Assembly: GCA_011503125.2 (NCBI GenBank)
Contig: WWBZ02000051.1
Location: forward strand, 2,108,001-2,172,000
Source: Botryosphaeria dothidea
Taxonomy: Eukaryota; Ascomycota; Dothideomycetes; Botryosphaeriales; Botryosphaeriaceae
DNA length: 64,000 bases
Direction of reading: 5' to 3'
Shown here piece by piece: positions 11,064 through 19,943 of the stretch (its first letter is position 1; every line of letters begins with the position of its first letter). A model generated the notes under the pieces. The model made no database searches. It worked only from the letters and a program-made list of their open reading frames with translations, and had not been told where the DNA came from. The position numbers and the translations under genes are program-made.

Positions 11064-12248
11064 ATGCCTCACTACGAGAATGAGCCGTTGATCGATACCA
11101 CTGCCAGGCCTGGTGATTGGCGCGACCAGCTTTATGAGGATGGATTTGTCGTCGTCAAGAACGTCCTGTCTGAGGAGCGGGCCCAGTGCTACATCGATCG
11201 GATGTTTCAATGGCTCGAGAGCTTTCCGTATGGCTTCAAGTTTGATGACAAGTCCACATGGAATACTCATCATCTACCCGCGCACATGAAGTAGGTGATT
11301 ATCCACGGTTTCACACCAGATTCGGGAGCTGACAATCTTCCAGAGGTGGCATGTACCACGGCTATTCCGTCCAGCACGAGAAGGTCATGTGGGATGCTCG
11401 ATGGTGAGTTGCGTCCATCCATGTTCCGAGGCTTGTTTTGACAGTCCGAAGCGAGCCGAAAGTAATCGAGGCTTTTTCGAAGCTCTGGGGCACTGACAAG
11501 CTCCTTGTCTCATTTGATGGCATGAACCTTACCATCCCAGCGACTGACCGTCCAGCCTCGGAGCCGTGGCCGCATGTGGATCAGAGCCCGCTGCGGAAAG
11601 GCATGCAATGCGTCCAAGGAATTCTCAACTTCGCTCGAAACGGGCCTCATGACGGCGGTCTCATTGTTGTCAAGGGCTCCAGCAAACTCAACGAGCAGTT
11701 CTTCAAGTCACATGATGTCCATGGGAGGAAGACTTGGGGTCCCGCTGACTGGTTCGGCTTCGAGCAGAAGGAGGTCGACTGGTTCCTCGAGCGGGGCTGT
11801 GAGGTGGTGAAGGTTTGCGCGGAACCGGGTGATTTGATCTTATGGGACTCGAGAACCGTCCACTGGAATGTCATGCCGGAATCTCAGGTTACTCGGGCGG
11901 TTATGTGTAAGTCCGGTGTGATATCTCGCCTGAAGACAGTTGTGCTGATCCTGCAAAAGACATCTGCTACACGCCAGCATCCTTTGCATCCTCGGATAAC
12001 CTCGAAAAGAAATCAGCTTTATTCAAACAGCGCATCGGAACAGTAAGTGTGATGACCTTGAGTTGCTGGTTGGACTGTTCATTAACGGGAAACAGACACA
12101 TTGGCCACACGCAAATATCTTCCCGAACAACGACGAACGTCTGCGCCTTGGAAAGCCAGACACATATGCCAGAACGAGACCGTACCAAGAGCCTGTGGAG
12201 ACGGAATTGCTGCTTAAATTGGCTGGAGCGCTGTCCTACGAAGGTTGA
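11064..12248 (+). CDS. Phytanoyl-CoA dioxygenase (PhyH) family Fe(II)/2-oxoglutarate oxygenase
   Basis: Five exons: 11064-11290, 11344-11403, 11452-11906, 11960-12042, 12096-12248; 325 residues. The double-stranded beta-helix fold is shown by the iron triad: His137 and Asp139 in PWPHVDQS, and His233 in SRTVHWN. Arg244 (SQVTRAVM) is the usual 2-oxoglutarate anchor. The reaction would be a 2-oxoglutarate-dependent hydroxylation; the substrate cannot be read from sequence. Fungal relatives occur both in catabolic clusters and as tailoring enzymes of secondary metabolism. The second intron uses the acceptor at 11451, because the nearer AG at 11443-11444 would break the frame. The stop is only 62 bp from the stop of the convergent Zn2Cys6 gene. 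Confidence 0.9.
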
Positions 12249-12310
12249 GAGTCGCCCTTGCGCTGGGCGAAGTCTGAAGCAAGATGTCATGTACTGCAGC
12301 GCTGCTGCTC

Positions 12311-14024
12311 TTACGTAGACAGCATTTCATTCAGCATTTCAAGCCCTTGCTTGGCAATCATGTTGTGTGATTTGACCTTCTCCAGAAAATCTTTTCCTTC
12401 TGAGATGCATGTGATATACTCCGGCACGGAAGTTTTGCTCCCATGCATCTCGAGAATAAGAGTGACAGCTGCGGAGAAAACGTGCATCGATTGTGCCCTG
12501 TCAAGTCTCAGCGAAATTCTGTCTGAATATCTTTTCACGTTCTCACCATGGTCTCATCCTCGAAATGTCGGTAGGCGCCGCATCAGTCGTAGCAGAGTTC
12601 AGGATCGCGACTGCGGAAGAAAGGCATATCGATCTAGCCCGCGCATAGTTTGTCGATCCTTCCAGCCAGTGCGTCTGTAAGATGCGGTTGATAGCAATGC
12701 GGTGGTACAAGAGGACCATTGTCAGACTCTTCTTCTGCCACGGAATCCAGGGATTCGCGGCATCGCGCTCGAGCGTCGCTGGCGTATCTGGCTCATCGTT
12801 CTGCAAGTGCCCCGGAAGCTCGCCGATCAGACTCGCCAGTTGGTCGTCTGCGGAGAAAACGAATTGGGCGATTTCGGGAGCGGACCACCGACGCAGCCGG
12901 ATCTTGGACCGGAGTTGGTAGAAGATGATCGCAACCCTGCTCATGGCAATGTGATACTGGACAGGCCGAGGGCCGCTTCTCCTGAACCTTACATTCCCTA
13001 TAGTAGTGGCCTGGAGTTGTTCGTCGTCGAAATCGGCCGGTAGGTCACAGTCAAAGTCTGTGTCATTAATGCAGGGTGTTCTCGTAGGACACGGTAGCCA
13101 TTCGCAAAGCACCAGTGTCCACCAGAGCCGCCTCCGTACCTCACGCTCCAAGACCGTTTCAAGCGTGTTGTACTCATCTGAGCCCAGCTTGAGCTGTTCG
13201 GCAATTCGAAGTGCGCAGGCCCACAGGTTCGAGTGACGGCATGTATCGCCGATGTTTGTCGCGACTATGCCCAATACGACGATGGTTCGTACAACAGTGA
13301 TGTCCTGCTTCTGCATAAAGTCCCCTCTCTCCAGAAAGTAGAGGGCAGAATCATACCAGTTCCGGAGCAGAGCCTCTTGCTCTCTGCGAGGAGGGTTCAT
13401 CCGCACGAATTCTTCTTCATCCACGAAGAGCAAGGTGGAAGATAGAACGCTGAAGTATGTTGCCAACCATAGAGGATCGTGCTCTGACAGCGAAGAGGAA
13501 CAAGCAGGTGAAAAGCGCTGCCTGAATTGCGAGTGCAATTGCTGGAAGTCTGGGAAGAAAAAGGCAAAGTGGATCCAAGACGTCCAGATTCTGGCATGAT
13601 GCACAAGAGTCTCGCTGCACTCCATGGAAGGCATGCAAACATCGGAATCATTGAAAACGCCCCTCTTCCGCGTCGTCTCGCCGATGAGACGAAAGAGGCG
13701 TTTCTCGTACTGCTCCGTCATGTCGTAGGTCGGGCCATGAAGCATGTTCGGGTCCGTCGAAGTGGCCGACGCGTCGCGAGAGGCGACCAGTGCGGACAGA
13801 CGGGCATTTTCTTGAAGTAAGGCCTCATACGTCGGGTTGGCATTTGGAGAACCGGCGGTGCGGAGCTGACCGCGCACACGAACGACCTCGCGTCGGCAGC
13901 TCGAAGCAGCGCCGCGGCCGATGCATGCTCGACAAGGGATCTCTCTGCTGCACTTCACTTTTCGAGCGTAGCAGGCAGTGCAGGATTGAGGTGCGCGCTG
14001 CGTTGAGCGAATTGATGGAGGCAT
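12311..14024 (-). CDS. Zn2Cys6 transcription factor
   Basis: Two exons, 12547-14024 and 12311-12497, with a 49-bp intron at 12498-12546 (GTGAGA...GACAG); 554 residues. The DNA-binding domain at the N-terminus has Cys15, 18, 25, 31, 34 and 43 (CX2CX6CX5CX2CX8C) with the basic YARKVK segment. The middle region resembles the fungal-specific transcription factor domain (LRRWWTLVLCEW-like motif written here as RRRLWWTLVLCEW). Without the small intron, the frame would stop after MRPW, which looks like a truncation but is not. A nuclear regulator, probably of the adjacent dioxygenase, transporter and dehydrogenase genes; that role is inferred only from position and the CGG palindrome at 10905-10927. 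Confidence 0.92.
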
Positions 14025-15274
14025 CGGTGATGAGGGAGTAGAAATTGTACTTACTTATAAGCCTGGACAAGTTTCCAGGGCTGCTGCGACGAAGCCAATC
14101 ACAGCAAACGATCCGGCGCGGCCACGACTTAATTCCGATCGACACCGTGTCGAGCCTCCTATTACCCCAAACCGTCGCTTTTATTCCGCTCATTCACACA
14201 ATGGTGTCATCTTGGGGCAGATAATATCTTCTGGCGATCACAGCAGTGGAAATCCAGGAGTCAGGAACGGGGTTCTCCCGAGGATATTTAACTTCCATGA
14301 ACACTCGCGGCTGCGAAGACCGTCAGCCAGCAGCTGGCCCATTTACAATCCAGAGTTCGTTGACAGCCTCGCGCACGTCTCACCTATCAATAAGCCTATT
14401 CTGCACCTACACGTTGAACGATGACCAGTATTCAAACAAACAGATAAGACTCTCAAAAGATGCTTCAAGACTAGGATATGGATCCTTCACACTGTACTGC
14501 AGAGCCTTCGCACTCGGATGTGCATGCTTCGCACTGGGTTGTGAATCCTTCGTACTGAGTCGTGAATCCGTCTCGCTGCAGCCCTGAATCCTTCTGAGGC
14601 ACTGTACGGCCCTTGTACTGCGGCTTCGAATCCTTCCATACAGGGGGCATGACCAATCTGGTTGAGTTTCTTCCATGCGGCCAACACAAATGCCGCTCTC
14701 CCGTTCACAGCAAAATCTGTACGCCCGAGGCAGCTTGAACTAGCAATCAGAGAGGCTGTGCATTGTGCTAAGCACCAGCCGGCAATCGCACAACCCGTGT
14801 CCGACCCAGCACATCAGCGCAGGTCAACTGCCCTTCCTTTCCGCTCAAGGAAGATCAGGGCTACGTAATCTCCGCGTGCGCTCGGGCGCAAAGGATTGCC
14901 TGACACTGGGGCTGAAGCGCTGAGGCATACTCGCTGCCATCGGTATCGCGCACCCATCGCCCGCCCACGTTTCCACCTGGATACACCTGCAACATATATT
15001 CAAGAATCTCCTTTGTCTGCTCACCTTTGCTTCATCACACTGTCTGTCTTGTCTTTGGGCCTAAATTGCATATTTCGCTTGGATCATACAAGCAGGCGCC
15101 ATTATTTGTTCCATGATCTTCAGTTTTCCGCCTCTGACGATAAAATCGACCTCTTTGGTCAACTTTCCTAACTGACGCATTGTATTTTATACTGCACCTT
15201 GATCTTTTGAAGCTCGAAAACTCCTATACGGCCTCTATTATCTTAATCTAGTAAAAGGGCAAGTCTTGGGCAAC
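14025..15274. other. Intergenic stretch with a minisatellite
   Basis: 1.25 kb between the Zn2Cys6 gene promoter and a small membrane-protein gene. The centre holds a degenerate 21-bp repeat (separate entry). The left 200 bp must carry the Zn2Cys6 promoter. No other gene is recognised. Confidence 0.5.
14480..14645. repeat. Degenerate 21-bp tandem repeat
   Basis: Four successive 21-bp units start at 14480, 14501, 14522 and 14543, sharing a core like GAATCCTTCGCACTGNGT. A fifth at 14564 is 22 bp, and eroded copies continue to about 14645. Because 21 is a multiple of three, all three minus-strand frames stay open across it and show 7-residue periodicity (for example PSAKxxx). Whether any frame is translated is unknown. 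Confidence 0.75.
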
Positions 15275-15757
15275 ATGCACACGAAAGGGACCAATGGTAT
15301 GTATCAACATCCATACTTTGCTTCCTCGTTGATTACACTGAACATCGTACTACAGGATCGTTGGCTCCTCCTCCATTACCCTCTACCGAATCTGGTCTAG
15401 TGGTCGAGGATAAGCAGGGCTGGTCTAAGGAAGCGCTCATTGCTCTCATTGGCATCCTGGTCTCGGTGATCCTCCCATTGGCTATACGTTGTTCGCGCCG
15501 CAAGCTTCGAGCCTTATGGGGGAGCCACAAGAAACAAGACCGAAGTGAGTCAGGCTTCCAGATCTTTCTTACCCATGCTAAGATATGTACTATTAACAGA
15601 TGTTGAATCAAATGACCAAGAGGCCTTTCACGGAAAGACCCATGATATATTCCTTGTCAACCTCTCCTCATACGAATCACCGTACGAGATCTCCCGGGCA
15701 GAAACTTCTGGCTGGGATGAGCTTTTGCAACTACAGACAGGCCAGGTGGGAGGTTGA
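15275..15757 (+). CDS. Small single-span membrane protein, unknown function
   Basis: Predicted three-exon gene: 15275-15296, 15356-15542 and 15598-15757, with canonical GT-AG junctions that all keep frame; about 122 residues. A short polar N-terminus with a PPPLP stretch leads into one clear hydrophobic helix (ALIALIGILVSVILPLAI). A Cys-Arg-Arg-Lys basic stop-transfer segment follows, then an acidic, Ser/Glu-rich tail. This is a type I or III single-span topology with the tail probably in the cytosol. No family is recognised. Three consistent splice junctions and a sensible helix argue for a real gene, but homology evidence is missing. Confidence 0.5.
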
Positions 15758-16207
15758 ATCCCGTGAATTTGACTTCTTTTGATGGTGCTCGAGGTATTGA
15801 GGCTGTCAGTGGAGCATTCAGCACGCCGACGCGACCAGCTCGGCTCTGCCAGCGTCTTGCCAAAGCACAAGTTACGCTTTCAAAGAAAATCAAATATAGC
15901 ATTCTACTCAAACCTGTTCGCCCAACAAAATAAAAAAGAACAAATTCTCCAAAAAGCGCAGAGGCGGGGTATCGTGTGCCTGCCTTCCTATCTCCCGTCT
16001 CGCTCATCGGTCTATCATTCAGTCTCTGTCGCTAATCCCATGCTGACGATGCGTATGTGTGCCCTCGTGCCATGCTGAAACTGGAATATACCAACGCCGG
16101 GGAGGTGAGAAGAAAAGAAAAAGATGGAGTAAGCAAACATCCGAAACGCATACCGACCAGCAAAAGAAACCTGAACGAGGAAGAATGGGGAGCATGGTAG
16201 CGGATCA
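15758..16207. other. Intergenic stretch between convergent genes
   Basis: 450 bp of 3' flanks of two convergently transcribed genes. Contains A-rich and AAAAGAAAAAG-like tracts; no gene seen. Confidence 0.5.
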
Positions 16208-17440
16208 TCAGATCCCGGCCCATCCCTCATGCCAGCCTTCCCTCAGTGCATTACCCAAGAAGCAGGCAGCCCACCAATAAACACCGCCAAGCACGACCAA
16301 CGCGCCAGCAATGCTGCCACCCTGCCTCATCCAGTCCGCCCGATACCTCGAAGTCGGCACGGGCGGGGGCAAGACAACGCCATCCTTCTTCTCCTTCTTC
16401 TTGTCCGCCGCACCCACCGGCGCCAGCAGCGCATCCGGCGTATCCAGCAGCCCATCCAACTCCTCCACGAGCCCGATGCTCCACTCGAAAATCGTCTGCG
16501 CCTCCTCCACCACCTCCCGCCTCTGCGCCTCGCTCAGCACCCCCTCCGCCTCCTCCAACCGCGCCTTGAACGCCGCCTTCACATCCTCGCCGTCCCGCTC
16601 CCCATCGAAGCTGAAGAACCCCAAGCCCCTCCGCCCCAGCTCCTCGAAGCTCACCCCCCTGACCCCGCCCTTCTTGCCCTCCCCGCCGCCGCCGCCGTGC
16701 TCCCAGAACGCGGGCCCCGCGGACGCCAGCTGCGCGCGGATCCACCGCCCGCCCGCGAAGATGGCCATGTACATGACCCACGCGTACGCGACCAGCACGT
16801 GCGGCCGCGCCTGCACCGCGCGCCGGATGTGCGCCGTGTACGCCGCCACGCGCGGCCCGGGGTAGCCCGTCGCCAGATGCACGTCGAGCTCCATCGGGCG
16901 CAGGCCGAGCAGCGCGGCGAGGTCGCGGCGCAGGCGCTTGCTGCGCGGGAGACCCGGCGGGAGGAGGTTCGCCAGGAAGGCGAGGAGGAGCGGGTCGGCG
17001 GCCGGGGTGGGTGTGGGTGGGGTCGCGGTTGTGGAGGTGGTGTCGGAGGAGGTGGGAGGTGGGGGCTGAGAGACGGAGATCCAGGGGTCTTCGAGGAGGG
17101 AGGAGAGGGCCGGGTTGTTGAGGGCCGTGGGCGGGTGCGTCAGGTCGTGCCAGGCGGACTCGAAGGTGAGGTAGACGTGGGAGAAGTGGAGGAGGCCGAA
17201 GGCGTAGAGGCGCGGGGAGTTGGCGTGGGGAGGGAGCGCGAGGGGCAGGCGGGCGGTGATGAGGCGGTTGAGGTTTGTGTGGAGGGACCTGGGGAGTGAG
17301 GAAGGCTGGTTAGCGCGCGGTCGCTTTGTGGGAAGGTGTTTTGAGGTCTGTCGAGTAGCTCACCTCGTTCCTATGTTGATCTCAGTAGAGAGTGAGGGCC
17401 GCGCCGACGCGGCGGGCCTGGAGTGGTTCTCGGTCGTCAT
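16208..17440 (-). CDS. Heme-oxygenase-like ER membrane protein
   Basis: Two exons, 17364-17440 and 16208-17288, intron 17289-17363; 385 residues. The N-terminal helix has RSLHTNLNRLITARLPLAL, where His29 sits where heme oxygenases carry the axial heme ligand. The distal helix VLVAYAWVMYMAIFAGGRW (about 190-208) matches the family's LVAYxxxRYxGxxxGGQ region, but the small-residue pattern is altered to AGG. A hydrophobic C-terminal segment (about 355-378) would anchor it to the ER, as in yeast Hmx1 and animal HO. The reaction would be heme opening to biliverdin, Fe and CO, if it is active. A Pro/Thr-rich insertion near residue 100 and a Lys-rich linker before the anchor are lineage-type additions. 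The very high third-position GC produces long antisense open frames that are not genes. Confidence 0.82.
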
Positions 17441-18648
17441 AGCTTCCGGAGTTCAATAGGGCTGAGGTGCAGAGCCTCTAGGAACGCGTGGATGGTGGTA
17501 CAGTGCTGGAGGTCCCTTGCTTCGAAGCTTGGAGGTCCGAAGAATGTAGGAGGTCGAAGAATAGAGAAAAGCAAAGGCCGAACGCTGGCGCCTAGTGAAG
17601 GAGCAGCTAGATCGGGGTTAAAGAGAGAGTAAGAGCTCGTGATGCAGCGAAAACCGGCATCTGACCGCGCGTCTGCTGCCTCTTTGTCGCGTGCAGTGGA
17701 CCGTGGGGTTTGGCAATGAATAGCAAATCAGGGCCGGCTTGGAATACCGGGGCAAGCTGATGCCATCGCCCAAGCCTCCACGAGGAAAAAGGAGGAGTTC
17801 GGTGGTGACGTTGTGGGGTGGCGGCAGCTGCTTTCGGGGCTCAAAGCGGAACTTGATGAAGAGGCGGCGGCGGCGCGGGGCCTAGACCGTCAAGCGCTGC
17901 TGTCGCCATGTTTTTGCCGCCGCAAAGACCACAACAAACGGGATGGGCGCTTCAGGTACGACAAACGGCACCGAGCTGTTGATGGAGAGCAGTCCGGCGG
18001 AGGACAAGACGTCACGCGTGGGGCCAGGGTGCAGATGAAGTCAGATCCGCCCGACTCGTGCACCGCGCCCGGTCACGGCCACGCGCCGCGCCGTCAGATC
18101 AGCTTCGTGCCCGTAGTATGCTTAATTCGCCACTTGCAACTCGAAACGAGCGTCGGGAGATCGTCGCCCGGCTTCTTGCTCCTCTGCGCTATCGTGCTGC
18201 TCGTCCCTGCTGCATGAAGGCAGACCTTCGACCGGAACCGGGCGGGCTGGCAAACAGATCAATCATCACTGTTTCCCCGCTCCATCGGTGTCGCGATAAT
18301 GCACTCGGCGCTGACTGCGTGTCCAAGCCTTGACAGCCCGACATGTGTTCACATGCCACGAGTCAGCCCCCAGGATCAGGCTGCTGTGCGAGTAATTGAT
18401 GCTGCGATTTCCGGCGCTGCTGTTTCGCAACATGCGACCGACTGGAGCAGCGCTGCGGCCACGCGCCCCAATTAGTCTGTGCAACAATAACCGTAGTGAG
18501 CGGACCCGAGTGATAGGTGTTAGGCTAGAGCACGTTGGACATGACAGTGACAGCGCTCGAAAGGATCTTGGGGCCAAGATGCCCTCTGCTCATTTGATCA
18601 CAGTACATATAATCCCTAGCCAAATTTGATTTTCATCAACAAGCACAT
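17441..18648. other. Intergenic stretch upstream of heme-oxygenase-like gene
   Basis: 1.2 kb, GC-rich, holding the promoter of the minus-strand heme-oxygenase-like gene at its left end. Short open frames (for example 17813-18217) look random. Nothing else recognised before the tRNA gene. Confidence 0.5.
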
Positions 18649-18762
18649 GGCGTGGTGCTAGAGTGGTTAATAGGTGAGACTCGAATCGTCCTCCTCTTGG
18701 AGTTCGAAATTAGTCGACATCTCATGGCTTCGGCCGCGCAAGTTCGAATCTTGTCCACGTCG
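18649..18762 (+). tRNA. tRNA-Ser(CGA) with a 33-nt intron
   Basis: Cloverleaf read directly. The acceptor stem is GGCGTGG (18649-18655) pairing with CCACGTC (18755-18761), discriminator G. The D-arm has a GAGTGGTTAA loop. The anticodon stem is TGAGA/TCTCA with loop CTCGAA+A, anticodon CGA at 18682-18684. A long variable arm GGC-TTCG-GCC marks class II (Ser). The T-arm is CAAG-TTCGAAT-CTTG. An intron interrupts the loop after position 37, about 18686-18718, the canonical place for nuclear tRNA introns. It decodes UCG. CCA is not encoded, as expected of a eukaryotic gene. Confidence 0.9.
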
Positions 18763-19340
18763 CATAAGACCGATCTCTTTTTGCTTTTTGCCGCGGGATC
18801 TGCCAACACCTAACAAACGAGGCGAATGAGCCGAAGTGTCCGTGCTGGGGAGAATCCCATTCTTTTGTTGCGTGGTTGTACATGCGGTACAGATAACGTT
18901 GACATGTGTTTCCATGCAATATCTGTACAACGTGAAAGGATTCCGCGAACTTAAATTGAGTCCTGGATATTTGCTTTTGATTTTGTGAGCCCTACGCCAC
19001 AGCTCGTTTTGTTAAACCAGGAAAGAATCGCCATGATAAGTCTAGGGCTGACGATGCGATGCTTCTTGACTTTGCAGGGGTTCTTTAATGGCATTTTGTC
19101 GTGACGTTTGAAATTCAAAAATGACCTCAACCTCGTAGTACAGAAAGCCAGGCCTCAGGCATATCGTGGAGTCTGTGATGTTGCATACAAGACGATATTC
19201 TACATGCCGTAAACGAATGTCTTTGCCGCAGCGCTCACATTCCCTTCATAAATCATTAACGAACGTAGTCGTACAATTTGGCCCCTCCCTTCTCTCCCTG
19301 CCAGCTCCAGACTTCCCCTCACAAAACGTGCCCCCGGTCC
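18763..19340. other. Intergenic stretch after the tRNA
   Basis: About 580 bp, AT-richer than its surroundings. Apart from the Pol III terminator at its left end, no feature is recognised. Confidence 0.5.
18775..18789 (+). terminator. RNA polymerase III terminator
   Basis: Two T5-type runs (CTTTTTGCTTTTTG) starting about 14 bp after the tRNA 3' end on the coding strand, the usual Pol III stop. Confidence 0.7.
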
Positions 19341-19943
19341 CTAAACCTCCACCTCGACCCCCTCCGTCTCCCACTCCCCGCTCAAACTCCCCTCATCCGC
19401 CTCCATCCTCTCCAGCGCCCCCGCACTCACCTCGCTCCCCACCCAAACCGCCTTCCACGCCCCCTTGCACACCACCCGCGCCTTCCCACCCTCCACCTGC
19501 TTCCACGGAACAATCGGCTCCTTGAGCACGACCTCCTGCGCCCTGCTCTCGCCCGGCCCCAGCGTGACCAGCGCGTCCGCACCCGGCGGCAGCTTGCGGC
19601 TGACCTTGATGGTGGCGAGCGGCAGCGGCGCGTCGGACCCGGCCGGCGTGACCTCGACGAGGCCGAGCTGGAGCGCGAGTGGGTCGAGCGGCGTGTTCCA
19701 GGTGAGGAGCGTGAGCGGGGTGGAAGGGTGGGTGTTTGTGACGACGAGGGAGAGGGCGGGCGGGGAGGAGTTGCTAGTGCGGGAGAGGGAGACTTGCAGG
19801 TGCGAGAGGGAGGGCTCGCTGCTGGTGGTCATGGTGGATGCGTATGGTGGCGCGGGCGCGCAGGTGGTGTAGTAGATGAAGGTGGTGAGGGCGAAGACGG
19901 CGAGGGCGGCAGTGAGGATGGGGCGGTTGTGGAAGAGACTCAT
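19341..19943 (-). CDS. Uncharacterised protein with a deuterolysin-prodomain-like region
   Basis: Single exon, 200 residues. If it starts at 19943 it has an N-terminal hydrophobic helix (ILTAALAVFALTTFIYYT). A start at Met38 (19832, STMTTSSEPSLSHLQVSLS) would give a soluble 163-residue form, and the beta-rich domain begins just there. The domain runs as PALSLVVTNTHPSTPLTLLT, then WNTPLD, then VSRKLPPGADALVTLGPGES. This order of a short beta-sandwich with a TN-x-L-x-W/F-x-TPLD turn and an LGPGE loop resembles the propeptide of M35 deuterolysins, such as the one encoded 2.5 kb to the right. The similarity is by eye and weak. Function unknown. Confidence 0.65.
   Translation of the reverse strand: MSLFHNRPILTAALAVFALTTFIYYTTCAPAPPYASTMTTSSEPSLSHLQVSLSRTSNSSPPALSLVVTNTHPSTPLTLLTWNTPLDPLALQLGLVEVTPAGSDAPLPLATIKVSRKLPPGADALVTLGPGESRAQEVVLKEPIVPWKQVEGGKARVVCKGAWKAVWVGSEVSAGALERMEADEGSLSGEWETEGVEVEV

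Noticed and set aside
12498..12546. Apparent truncation/frameshift of the Zn2Cys6 regulator after MRPW
   Set aside because: A canonical 49-bp intron with GTGAGA donor and GACAG acceptor joins the two frames perfectly, so the gene is intact.
16229..17299. 356-codon plus-strand open frame, Arg-rich
   Set aside because: Antisense shadow of the heme-oxygenase-like gene; composition is extreme (Arg/Gly/Pro/His) and no ordered domain is visible.
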